Assembly (NCBI GenBank): GCA_002049455.2
Contig: KV918883.1
Location: 62,001 to 126,000 of the forward strand
From: Porphyra umbilicalis
Taxonomy: Eukaryota; Rhodophyta; Bangiophyceae; Bangiales; Bangiaceae
Direction of reading: 5' to 3'
DNA length: 64,000 bases
Every line of letters starts with the position of its first letter. The stretch's first letter is position 1. The notes under the pieces were generated by a model that did not search any database, was not told where the DNA came from, and was given only the letters and a program-made list of their open reading frames with translations. Both the position numbers and the translations under genes were made by a program. This document shows, piece after piece, positions 21,671 to 31,320 of the stretch.

Positions 21671-24430
21671 ATGCCCCCCTCCAGCGCCTCGGACGATGAG
21701 GAGGAACCCCCCCCCCCCTCCCCGCCGCCGCCGACGCGGTCATTGAGCGCCTCGCGGGCCTCCGCGGCGGCGCCCGCGAGCGCGGCCGCGCCGACGCGGC
21801 GGCGCGCGTCGCCGCCGCCCTCCGCGCCGCCGCCCGCCGCGCCGTTGCGGCCCGCCGCGGGGCCCCTGACGGCGGCGAGTCTGACGGCGCCGACGTTGGT
21901 GCTGCTGTGGTGCGGCGGGCGTGGCGCGACGCCGCCCGCACCGCCGCCGACCGCCGCGGCGCGGCGGGCGGCGTCGGGTCCGACGCGCCCGTGCGGTCGG
22001 CGCGGCGGGAGCGGGACCGCCGGCGACGGGCAGAGGTCGCTGACCGCCGCGCCGCGGCGGTGACGGACGCGGTGGGGGGGGCGACGCGGGGGGTGCGCCC
22101 GTCGTCGTCGTGGTCGACTCGCCAGAGGTGCTCGCCATTGTCGACTCGCCAGAGGTACGTGGGGGGGGGGGGGGGGGGGCGGCGTCGGTGGTGGCGGCGG
22201 CGGGTGCTTGGGGGCGGGGGGAGGGGGGGATGCGTCGCGCCCGCCGTTGGCGTCGGCCGCCGGCCGCCGTGCGTGGGGGGAGTGCATTGCATGTGGGGCG
22301 CGCGCGTGGCGCGCGATGGGATTTTTTTTGGTTTTGCCACCCATGCCACCGGCGACCCGCCGCCGTGTCGGCAGCGCACTGACGGCGTTGCGGGTCGCCG
22401 TGCGGCGTCGTTGTGTGTGTGTTTTTTGTGGCTGTGGGCTCTGGCGGGCGGCCGTTTGGTTTTTCCCCCCCCCGCAGGCGCCGCTGACGCCGCTGCCCGA
22501 CTTGGCGCCCATCGTCCTCGACGCGGCGGCGTCGGCGCCCCAGGCGGACGCGACGGGCGATGAGATTACGCCCGTACGCCCGGGGGGGGGGGGGGCGCCC
22601 CGCGTGTCGGTCGCCGCTGCGGCAGCGGCGGTGGCCGCTGCGGATGCGGCGGCCGCCGCCGCTGCCGCCGCCGCCGCGGGTGCGCGCGCCAAGCGTCGCC
22701 GCCGCGCCGACGCGGCGGCGGCGGCGGCGGCGGCGTCCGGTCGGGCGGCGGGCGGCAGCCGCCGTCGTCGCGACGGCACTGGCGGCGACGGCGGCGGCGG
22801 CGGCCCGTCTCTGCCCGCGGCGGGCACCCGCCTGGTCATGCAAGGCGGCCGCCGCTCTGAGGAGGACGACGCGGACGCGCTCGCGCGGGGCGACTCGGAC
22901 GACCCCGCGACGCTGCCGTCGACGTTTGTCGTCCCCGACAATGACGTGGCGGCCACGGCGCCCGTCGGGGCGTCTGCGTCGAGCTCTGACACGGACCCGC
23001 TGACCGTCGGCCCCGTGCCGCGCGGCCACCGCCGCCGCGCCCGCGGCCGCCACCCCCGCACGCCCCGGCGGCCGCGCGGCCCCCCCGCCGACGGGGGCGT
23101 CGTGTCGGACGACAGCGACGGGGTGCTCGGCGACGCGGTGCTCGCCGGGGAGTATGGGGCGGGCGGCGGCGACGGCGGCGACGCCGACGGCCCCCACTTT
23201 CAAACGCAGCCGCTCATGTTTGCGGGCGCGACCGCGCAGTCGGCCCTCCCCCTCGTGCACGACGAGCAGGTGTGGACGCTCCTCATCGAGGCGCTGGCCA
23301 TGGGCGCCCTCCACCCGGGGTGGAGCCGCGCCCGCCACATGGCGCAGCGGCAGCACGTGGCGGCGGCGCTGTCCAACGTGACGGACCGGGTGACGGCGTC
23401 GCTGCGCGCGACGGCGGCCGACGCGTGGCCGCCGGTTGTCAGCCGCGCCCTCCGCAGTCGCCCGCGGGTGGCGGTGGGGCCCCCGCCGGTGGCGCCCGTC
23501 GGCTTTGTCGCGTGTGACGCGTGCCGCCAGTGGAAGCGCGCGCGCTCCGTCGTGCGCGTGGCCGGCCGCCGGTACGCGGCAGACGTGTATTGGCCGACGC
23601 CGATTGCCTTTTCCGTCGGGCGGGAGGTGCGGGTGGCGGGGGCGGCGGGCAAGCCCCCCGCAACGGCGATCCACGTGTCGTTGGCCGCCGACGAGGTGCG
23701 GCGCGCGGCCGTGCCGCACGCGGGCGATGAGATTAGCGACAGCGACGGGGACGGCGGGCGGCCCGCCACGGGGCCGTTGCGCACGCGGCGGCAGCGGCAG
23801 CAGCGGCGGCGGAAGCGTCGGCGGCGGCGGGGCGGCTCGTCGGGCGCCTCGTTTGCGAGCGCCCCATCGTCGGCGTCGGGCGCCTCTGCGTCGTCAGAGG
23901 GCGACGACAGCTCCGCGTCGGGCTCCACGTCGTCCACCTCTGCCGCGAGCACCGAGGACGACCAAGACGAGTTTGTGGCGCCGCACCCGACGCTCCGCCG
24001 CACCCTCCGCCGCTGGCACGCGGCGCGCGCGGCGTCGCGCCACACCGACGCCATCTGGGCGGGCCTCAGCTGCGCGCACCGGTGCCTCATCTACCACCGG
24101 CTCGCCCACTTTTTCCGCTGGGCGGCGGGCGTCGTGCGGCGGCGCGCCGTGGCGCTCCTCGCCTCTGGCACCGTGCGTGTGTCCCTCCCCGCGGCGGTGG
24201 ACGACCGGGATCGGGTCATCCACGCGGTGACCGTGCGGCTCGTCGGCGCGGCGCGTCTGGCCGCGCGCCTCCGCACCTACCTGGACGACGCGGTGGAGGA
24301 GGCGCGCCTGTACCGGGTCGCCCGCAAGCCGGATTTTTTTGCCAACCCGAGCCCGCGCCTGCGGCTGCTGCGGCAGCACGCGGCGGCGTTTGGGGGGCGC
24401 CTCGACGCGTCGGGTAGCGACAGCGAGTGA
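21671..24430 (+). CDS. DUF4211-like nuclear protein
   Basis: The ATG at 21671 begins MPPSSASDDEEE. An Arg/Ala-rich helical region follows, then an intron (22155-22477), then an Ala-rich, basic and Ser/Asp-rich middle with nuclear-localisation-like Arg/Lys clusters (near 22690 and 23800). The C-terminal half resembles DUF4211: a helical stretch ending VVSRALRSRPRV, then FVACDACRQWKRAR with its C-x2-C pair (23513-23524), then a VRVAGRRYAADVYWP strand. Later comes GLSCAHRCLIYHRLAHFF, like the 'C..R...YH.L.H' helix of the family. DUF4211 occurs in chromatin-associated proteins such as human QSER1 and PRR12 and in fungal proteins. Frame changes at C/G runs near 21710 and 22080 precede the intron; exon 2 is one clean frame of over 600 codons to TGA. 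Confidence 0.6.
22155..22477 (+). other. Intron in the DUF4211-like gene
   Basis: The donor GTACGT is followed by a run of about 18 G. The acceptor is TTTTTCCCCCCCCCGCAG. Phase 0, 323 bp, joining a VLAIVDSPE block to APLTPLPDLAPIV. Both sides keep the same acidic/proline texture. Confidence 0.75.
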
Positions 24431-25154
24431 GGGGGCGGGGGGGGGGGGGGGTCGACGCGGCGCCGTGATGGTCGGGGCGCGTGGGGGGCGTGGCGTTGCG
24501 CACCCGTACGGGTGTCATCGTCGCGTGGGTGTGGCTTTCGGCGGCTGGCCTGCGGGTCCGCCAGTCCCGTGCGCCTCGCATGCCCAGGAGCAAACAGCAA
24601 CAAGAGCCGATGGACTCCGCGACGCGGGCACACACGCTGCACACGTGGCTCACCCTCGGTGGCGCTCCTCTTCCCTTTCGACAAACAAAACAGGCTAGGC
24701 GTGCCAAGCGCCACACACCCTGCACCCCCCACCACCCCTACACACACGGCAGATCACGGCAACCACGGACGCGCGCAAGCCGCGGGCGCACCCCACGAAA
24801 CCCACGGGGTGTGGCACGCCGTCGACAGCCCCCGCGTCCACCTCGAGCGTGTCGCCAGACAGACCATCGGCCGGCACCTAGACCGTCCCCGCCGCCCCAA
24901 ACGCCCGCCTCTGACGGCCGCTCCGCCCGCCTGCCGACCACGACGCGACGACGGCGTGCCGCGTCCACCGGCCGCCACCGCGTGGCCCCGACTGGGGCGG
25001 TCGGTCGTCGGCCACTGCCGCAGCGTCGAGCGCGGCGGTCGCCACCGACGTGCGGCGCCTTGCTCGCGCCCCCCCCAAACCCCCCTAGGGAGCCCGCCCC
25101 GATGCACCCACGGCCGCCGCCGGCAGGCGCCGACGCCACCCCCCCCCCCGCCCC
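24431..25154. other. Intergenic between convergent genes
   Basis: GC-rich, with C and G runs, no supported gene. Probably holds the 3' untranslated parts of the DUF4211-like gene and the minus-strand small membrane protein. Confidence 0.4.
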
Positions 25155-25488
25155 TCACGGCTTGCCCGCCACCGGCCCCACGGCGGGCGCGTCGCCAATC
25201 AATGCTGCCGACGGGGCACCCCCCCCCCCCCAGCGGGCGGCGGCGCCCCCACTGGCGCCCCCCCCACCGCCGCCCCCGCTGCCGCTGCCGCTGATGTCGC
25301 GTCGGCCGGTGGCGGCACGCCGCCGTCGGCCGCGCCGCCCCCCCCCCCCCCCCCTCGTCCTTGGGCGCCCAGCGCACGTGGGAGCGCACGGAAACGCCAA
25401 AGTGTACGACCGTCGCGACGCCGGCGACCGCCGTGGCGGCGGCGGCGAGGGAAAAGGCGCGCTGCGCGAGCGTCAGCGACTTGTCCAT
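25155..25488 (-). CDS. Small single-pass membrane protein
   Basis: The minus-strand ATG at 25488 starts MDKSLTLAQRAFSLAAAA. A hydrophobic segment AAAATAVAGVATVVHFGVSV (about residues 14-34) follows, then SVRSHVRWAPKDE and a Gly-rich stretch. The frame changes at a G run (about 25350), after which an Ala/Pro/Gly-rich tail could end at 25155 with AVGPVAGKP. A short protein with one N-terminal membrane helix and a basic flank fits small mitochondrial inner-membrane assembly factors in shape, but no family is assigned. The tail is uncertain; the first 46 codons are the firm part. Confidence 0.42.
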
Positions 25489-25833
25489 GGCGCGGGGGCG
25501 GGGGGGGGGCGGGGGGGGTGGGGAAGGCGGGCAACGCCGGGGCGGCGGTGTGGGAAGCGGACGGTTGGGAGGGATGCCCAGTGAGTGCGCCGCGCGTCGG
25601 CGGAAGCGCCAACGCCGGCGGCCGCACGGGGAATGGCGACCGCGGTGCAAGGAGCGGCGCGAGACGGACGGCGGCCGCGGCGACGACGACGCGCCGCGGG
25701 CGCGTCGACGACGACGTGCGAGGGGCACAACGTGGGCACCCGTGTGCAAGTCGCTCATTAAATAGTGTACTTGTCAACTGCGAACCGACTTGCCGCTGGA
25801 TGCGCAACGGAGGACGACGTGTCGGTCACGTCG
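25489..25833. other. Upstream of the small membrane protein
   Basis: GC-rich, with G and C runs; it may hold the 5' region of the minus-strand gene. No motif can be supported. Confidence 0.35.
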
Positions 25834-25989
25834 TACAGCCGTTCTCTCAAAAACCTCGCACGCCAACTGTTGCACCACTCTGACAAATCGGCCTCTGCGA
25901 CCCCGTGAAGGCCTCTGCGACCCCGTGAAGGCCGATTTGTCAGAGTGGTGCAACAGTTGGCGTGCGAGGTTTTTGAGAGAACGGCTGTA
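25834..25989. mobile_element. 156-bp perfect hairpin element with tandem 20-bp loop repeat
   Basis: Arms 25834-25894 and 25929-25989 are inverted copies of about 61 bp, starting TACAGCCGTTCTCTC and ending GAGAGAACGGCTGTA, with no mismatch noticed by eye. The loop is two exact tandem copies of GCCTCTGCGACCCCGTGAAG (25891-25910 and 25911-25930). The central sequence is shared with the hairpin at 9752-10005 and with 26689-26722. No coding capacity. Perfect arms imply recent formation or ongoing correction. Confidence 0.9.
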
Positions 25990-26654
25990 TCCATCCTACC
26001 GCACCGTTCTGCGGAGAGCCGCCGAAGCGCCAGAGTCACAGTCAGTGCCAGCGCAGATGCCAGTGAGGTCTGACACCTGGGTCGTGCTCAAAAATGCCCA
26101 CAAATGATGTTTTAGTTCAGTTAATTCTGGGGAAAGGGGCCCACCGAATCCAAGTTTGGACGGACTGAATTAAGCATCTATGGCGGCCTTTTCGTTTGCT
26201 GACGACCGTTGGGGAACCGTTCGACAAAGCTGCACGGAAGAGTGATGATACCGTGCAGAGAGAGGGGAGGCAGACCCGACAACAGGGCGTAAAAATGAAG
26301 TCGGATTGGCTGTTCGACAAGCCACGATCGAACTATTGGCTGAGAGCTATAGCCAGTAATCTCGCCAACCAATCACCATGTCTCGCAGGAGTCAGGTAGA
26401 GCCATTCCAACCCACAATGAGATGCTGTGAGATTCTTGGGCCGCTTGCTTGGGTCAGAAGAGTGCATGGAGCGGATTCTGACCCAGACCTGTGATTTCTC
26501 ATGAGATCAACAAACTTCTTCAGATTTCTTGAGATCCTGATGTGCGTTTCCAGACCGCAGAGCTGCTTGGGGAGACTTTGTAAGGAACTCAGATGATTCC
26601 TAGCCTTTCCATTGGTCCACGGACGCTGCTGAATGATTGCAACCACTCTGCAAC
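25990..26654. other. Intergenic, nothing recognised
   Basis: Moderate GC, no frame or repeat with support. Confidence 0.45.
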
Positions 26655-26774
26655 CGCCATTTCTTGGAGGTCAGCAATACAGAGTTTTAAATCGGCCTCT
26701 GCGAGGTCGTTGAGTCCGATTTGGAACTCTTTTGCAACTGTTGGAGTGCGGGATTTTCGGGAGGACGGCTGTAT
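26655..26774. mobile_element. Decayed copy of the hairpin element
   Basis: The core 26689-26722 (AAATCGGCCTCTGCGAGG, then the inverse) matches the apical region of the hairpins at 9752 and 25834. The right arm (26723-26774, ending GAGGACGGCTGTAT) is a diverged match to the right arm at 25939-25990. The left arm is recognisable only for about 30 bases next to the core (for example ACAGAGTTTTAAATCGG). An older member of the family. Confidence 0.7.
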
Positions 26775-26901
26775 CTCGCGCAGCGCGAACGAGTGAGCTG
26801 GCCCTTCTGTACGTACCGGTCGCACAGCGAAGTACCTCTTTCAAACCACATGGTGGGATACCTGGGCCTCAGCACAGCAGCCGTTCATCGTGGTGAGGCC
26901 G

Positions 26902-26947
26902 GTCACCTGTGCACATGAGGTATTGTCACCTGTGCACATGAGGTATG
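26902..26947 (+). repeat. Two tandem copies of a 23-bp unit
   Basis: GTCACCTGTGCACATGAGG plus TATT/TATG is repeated head to tail at 26902 and 26925. The unit contains the palindrome-like GTGCAC. Confidence 0.8.
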
Positions 26948-27883
26948 GTAAGGGAAAATTCAGTCGCACACACTGTGTTCGCGACCTCAGAATGCACTGG
27001 TCAAAGGACAAAGAAATGGAATGCTGTCGCTGCTCTCTGCGTGGTGGCACCGCCCGCCTCCACCAGTCAATCTGTGCAACGTTGTTGACGTCGACAGCTG
27101 CTCCGTAGGGTGACCATCCTGTATCTCGGCTGAATGCGATCTGTGACAGGCGTCGTCTCTTTCCTAAAAAGCGACTGCTTCGCAGCGCCGGCGCTGGTCC
27201 TCGTCAGTAGCCATCTATCAGCCATCAATCAGCTGCTCGGTGATTGGCTGCACAACGCTGGGAGATTTCAAAATGGGCCGCGACACCGCGGCCCAATCAA
27301 AGCAACCGCCGCCAGGTCTCCACACAGGAGCGGGTGGCACGCCCGGTGACAGGGACGGCTCGGGTGTCTGTGGACCGCGCCTCGTCTGACCACCCTTGGC
27401 TCCATCTCAAGGCCGGTCTTGCAGATAGATGGATGATCGTCATCGTCTGGTTCGGAGTTTCTTCCATCGAGGGCTCTTTTTCGACGGGAACGGTCCCTCT
27501 CAGGATCTGGGCGTCCGCCTTGGATTTTGATGGACATCGACGGGAAAGTCGATAGGACCTCGGCGATGGAAGTAGAGCCATCGACCAATCGAATCGAGGA
27601 TACATTTATACTAATGAAATACATCATTGTTATGTATTGTGTGACATGTCATCCCATCGCCTCCTTCAACACCGCGAAGGTTGACATCACTTCGTCGAGG
27701 TCCGGGCACCGACGCGTCGAACGACGCGCGTGCCATGTACTGGCGGGGTGGGATGACAGTTTCCAATGAGGAACGGCCCTTCGACATATTCACTGCACAC
27801 ACGATGGTTTGTTTGCATGCTCACAGTCCTCTGGCCTGTGCTTCGGGGTGCTCAGCGTGTGACAGTATGGTGTTTTTTCTTCT
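26948..27883. other. Intergenic, nothing recognised
   Basis: Moderate GC, no frame, repeat or motif with support. Confidence 0.45.
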
Positions 27884-28663
27884 CTGTGGAGTAGGCTTGT
27901 TGAGTGCGCCCCGATTTTCGGGGCGCTGGTGCATAATGCGCCCCTGAGCGCCCTTTGAGCGCTCAGTGCGCCCTGAGCGCCCCTCGAGCGCCCGTTGTAG
28001 CACCCATAAATGATCAGGTAGCCCCCTCTTGTTCTTACGTTTTGACTGTGTTTCGTGGAAACTAGCGACCATCTGTGAATTTCTCTATGCATGTGAAAGA
28101 AGGACTGTTGACGGTCATCCGCAAGCCCCAATGTGTCTACGTGCCGCCCACAGCGGCAGCTCCCAAGGACAAACAAGAGAACAGCTGAATATGTTCCAGG
28201 TGGTGATGTAGACAACCAGACCGTCCGGCCATGAGGACAAGAAACACACGCACACCATACACAGTCACGCCGACCTATTCACGTCTGCAGCCTTGGCCAA
28301 GTAGATATCCTTGCCAAAGATGTCTTGCAGTCGTGGGAGATGGTTGAGAAGGATGCTGCTGCTCTGGCGCCAAGACGAGGGCCATCGCTGCTGCCATGGC
28401 CACCTCCTGACGGGCCCTTCCCGCCTTACCGCTGGGGCACCTGCAGCCAGGGCTGCGCGCCCATAGTGGCTGCAGACATAGTCGTCGGGCACTCGGTCGA
28501 CCACGTAGTTAAAATGTTATGACAATTTTTATTCAGAGCGCCCATCAAGGCGCCCAGGAAACCGTGGGCGCTGGGTGCCCGAGCGCCCTCTGAGCGCCCA
28601 TTGAGCGCCTAAAATGCGCCCAAAAAGAGCTCCCTGGGCGTACTCAACAACCCTACTGTGGAG
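27884..28663. mobile_element. Non-autonomous hAT element with 8-bp target duplication
   Basis: The element proper is 27892-28655. Its ends are inverted: TAGGCTTGTTGAGTGCGCCC on the left and, read from the right, TAGGGTTGTTGAGTACGCCC. Both are flanked by CTGTGGAG (27884-27891 and 28656-28663), a perfect 8-bp duplication. TAGG termini and 8-bp duplications are diagnostic of the hAT superfamily. Inside each end lie clustered GAGCGCCC motifs in both orientations (27930-28010 and 28535-28635), typical subterminal transposase sites. The 764 bp contain no transposase, so movement would need an enzyme encoded elsewhere. An undamaged duplication implies a fairly recent insertion. Confidence 0.88.
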
Positions 28664-29353
28664 ACCAAGCCATTTGCTCGCGGACTCCCAACCTCCTGAA
28701 GAAGACGTGGTCACGACGACGGTGAAACGATCGTCTACTGAGATGACTTGAACCCCAAGTACCAATGACTTGCAAATTGAACAAGCACAGACTCAGGTGA
28801 GGTCATCGCGGCTGTCCAATCAGATGGGTCGCGGTGCGGGCTCTTCAGCTGCAATCGCATCGAATCGATGGGTTCGATGGGAATCTGGAATGCTCCCATC
28901 GAGACAACCGCACCACTTCAATGGGTCGATGGCCTGCCTCATCGAAGCCTCGATGGGATGTCGATGGAAAAACACTCCGAAGTATCCATATATAGACGAT
29001 GGGGACCCTCTCCGTCCGCAGTGTTGCGGGAAGGCCACCCCCAGATTCGTGGCAGGGTGACCGGTTTCCTCGAAGAACAGAACGAGCCAATGTCCCGCTT
29101 TTTGCCCGTTTGCATGGACCCCTCTGTGGGGCAACAGGGTGGCAGTCCACGGAAACTGGCATTGCAAGGAGGAGGGCCCGTTTCGACCTGATTTTCGCCG
29201 GCAGATGATCGAACTGGTTCGGGCGGGTCTCCCATTGGTCCAGGTGGGAGTTTTACCCCTACACCGATGGCAACACCTGCAAGCACTGCGTTCCGGGTGC
29301 CGCCGGTCACACGTTGTTCTGGTTCGACAGGCGGATGTGCGGGGTGCGCTCGT
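28664..29353. other. Intergenic, upstream of the 29.5-kb gene
   Basis: No gene supported. A CCATATATAG string at 28985-28994 could be a TATA box, but no gene start follows closely. Confidence 0.4.
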
Positions 29354-29363
29354 GCATAAAAGA
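29354..29363 (+). promoter_or_regulatory. Candidate TATA box for the 29.5-kb gene
   Basis: GCATAAAAGA lies about 100 bases before the first ATG (29459). No other ATG occurs between a transcription start expected near 29385 and that ATG. Confidence 0.4.
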
Positions 29364-29458
29364 CCGACCGCCTGCCGTCTTCCGACCGTCCGCGGCCCGG
29401 TCCGTAGCTGCGTTGCCCTGTCGACCTGCAACCTGTCTCAACGTTGACTCCCCGTCTC

Positions 29459-31168
29459 ATGGGATTCGCATGCGTCCCCTTCCGTCATACACTACAGCCT
29501 ATACGCCCGACCATGACGCTGTCGTCTTCCTCAACCGACACTGGGTGCAAACGCGGCATCGCACGCCCTGCGGAGCGCGCCCCGCTCCCTCCTGTGTCGC
29601 CCATTGGGCACATGCTCGCCGGCGCGTCAATAGCGCGCCCCCCCCCCTTTGCGCCGCCTCGCCCCGTGGTCTCCAAGCAAAGCGCCGGCATCCGTGCCGC
29701 GTGGGCGGCCGCCGAAGCCGCCGGCGTCACTGCCCGCGAGGCTGCCCGCCGCGTCGGCCGCCCGTCCAACCAGCTGTCGACAATCAAGGGCCGCGAGTTT
29801 GAGAAGGTCTACGTCAAGACCCTCGAAGAGCGCCTCTCCACCTCCGAGGGGCGCGTCGTCAAAAAACTCCGCACCGCTAAGCGGATACGGGAGGAGAACG
29901 CTGCAATGCAGCGCCGCATCAATCAGGCGGTGTCGCGGGTCAAGCCGGAGCCGCTCGCCCGCGTCAATGGCGACCGCGAGCGAAGCGTCACGCCGGGTTG
30001 TGACGGGAGTGACTCGGAGAGCCAAGCGCAGGCAGGGACGCCGACCACCGAGGCGACCAAGTCGCCGTCCTTGTCCCCCGACGGCGGTGGGGCGCCGCCG
30101 TTGCCCAAGGCGGCGGGGTCGCCGATGGGTGCAGGCAAGGCGGAGTACCCACCAGAACACATTGAGAAGTCCACGTCCGCACTCAAGGCCGTGTATGGTG
30201 GGGTGCCGGCGATGGTGCAGACGCCGCTAGACAACATTTTCCTTCTGGACGCAGTGGAGATGGCCGCCATGGAGCACCCTGTCGACGTGCAGATGGCGCA
30301 GCTCATCTCTTCCGACGCCACCGCGTCAATGGGTTTGGCCGTCCCCTCCTGCCCGATGGTGATGGAGTCCGTACCCAGCAGCCCAGCTACACAGGCGTTT
30401 GAGGTCGCCGCACTCGTGGGCATGGCCGAGGAGGAGATTGCAGTGGAGCCCGCCATCCATCACTTCGGCGTCACCGTCGCGACGGGCATGGACGGACATG
30501 ATTCGGGGACGGCAGAGCGGATGGATGTCTTCGAGTGGGTGCCTGACACGGTGACCTTGGCGTTCCGGGGCGATGCGCTGCCCCTACCGCCAATCGACGT
30601 GGCGGGGGGCTCGTGGGATGTGGCGGATTTGGACGCGCTGTTGGACACCGCCTCGGTGGTCGATTCGACGGCCGGCTCGCTGCTGGAGTTCGACTCGCCC
30701 TCGGCCAACAGGTCACCTGCGGTCGGCTTGCCAGCTGCGGTAGGCCCGCCCACGTTGGTCGGCTCACCCGTGTCCCGGCCGTCACCCTCCCCGACCCTAC
30801 CAGTGCCGGGGATGACAGCTCAGACGGCGTTGTCAACGGCCGTCACGGACACGTCTGGCCGCGCTCGCTCGTGCAAGGGCGTCGACAGCTGTCGCCTCCG
30901 CTCTCCGCTTGACGAGGTGTCCACTATGACGCCCGCGTCTGTCGAGGCGGCGGAGCCACCTCCTTACCCATTGCCAATGCCGCGCCGCCTGTGCACGGGC
31001 CGCCTATGGGACCACGTCAATCACCGGTGGATGTGTTGCAAGAAGAAGGCGGCGCCACTGTCGGCGGCGTCGGCGCCGGTCGTGGCGCAGCGTGATCCGA
31101 GGGACGATGACCCGGGTGCGGACGGCGACGAGCTCCTGAAGACGACGACGGCGGTCATGGCGGCGTGA
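29459..31168 (+). CDS. Possible DNA-binding regulator: helix-turn-helix-like region plus coiled coil
   Basis: One clean frame of 569 codons; a second in-frame ATG at 29513 would give 551. Around residues 76-118 lies RAAWAAAEAAGVTAREAARR followed by VGRPSNQLSTIKGREF, which reads like a helix-turn-helix of the transposase/resolvase type ('GVTAREAARRVGR'). A charged helix KKLRTAKRIREENAAMQRRI follows, suggesting a short coiled coil or basic-helix dimerisation segment. The remainder is acidic, Pro/Ser/Thr-rich and looks disordered, like an activation domain. A small C-terminal block, RLWDHVNHRWMCCKKKA, stands out. No known family is recognised; a role in transcription is inference. No introns. 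A hairpin follows the stop. Confidence 0.7.
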   Translation: MGFACVPFRHTLQPIRPTMTLSSSSTDTGCKRGIARPAERAPLPPVSPIGHMLAGASIARPPPFAPPRPVVSKQSAGIRAAWAAAEAAGVTAREAARRVGRPSNQLSTIKGREFEKVYVKTLEERLSTSEGRVVKKLRTAKRIREENAAMQRRINQAVSRVKPEPLARVNGDRERSVTPGCDGSDSESQAQAGTPTTEATKSPSLSPDGGGAPPLPKAAGSPMGAGKAEYPPEHIEKSTSALKAVYGGVPAMVQTPLDNIFLLDAVEMAAMEHPVDVQMAQLISSDATASMGLAVPSCPMVMESVPSSPATQAFEVAALVGMAEEEIAVEPAIHHFGVTVATGMDGHDSGTAERMDVFEWVPDTVTLAFRGDALPLPPIDVAGGSWDVADLDALLDTASVVDSTAGSLLEFDSPSANRSPAVGLPAAVGPPTLVGSPVSRPSPSPTLPVPGMTAQTALSTAVTDTSGRARSCKGVDSCRLRSPLDEVSTMTPASVEAAEPPPYPLPMPRRLCTGRLWDHVNHRWMCCKKKAAPLSAASAPVVAQRDPRDDDPGADGDELLKTTTAVMAA

Positions 31169-31225
31169 GCGCGGACGTTGCGGTAACGTCCGGTGGTTCT
31201 TTTTGGGAGTTTTTCGAGCGTCGAG

Positions 31226-31320
31226 CAATGACGGCGTGGCCACACGGTCTGCCACCAAGCTCGAATGTCTGCCACCAAGCTCGGAGCTTGGTGGCAGACC
31301 GTGTAGCCACGCAGTCGTTG
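31226..31320. repeat. Imperfect inverted repeat downstream of the gene
   Basis: The left arm 31226-31262 (GGCCACACGGTCTGCCACC) and right arm 31283-31320 pair over about 37 bases with a few mismatches. A further partial copy of TCTGCCACCAAGCTC sits in the loop, and another similar segment (GGAGCTTGGCAGACCGCGTG) lies at about 31332-31352. It could act in 3'-end formation or be a fold-back remnant. Confidence 0.7.

Noticed and set aside
25155-25488. PET117-like cytochrome oxidase assembly factor
   Set aside because: The single helix and size fit, but the conserved segment after the helix is absent.
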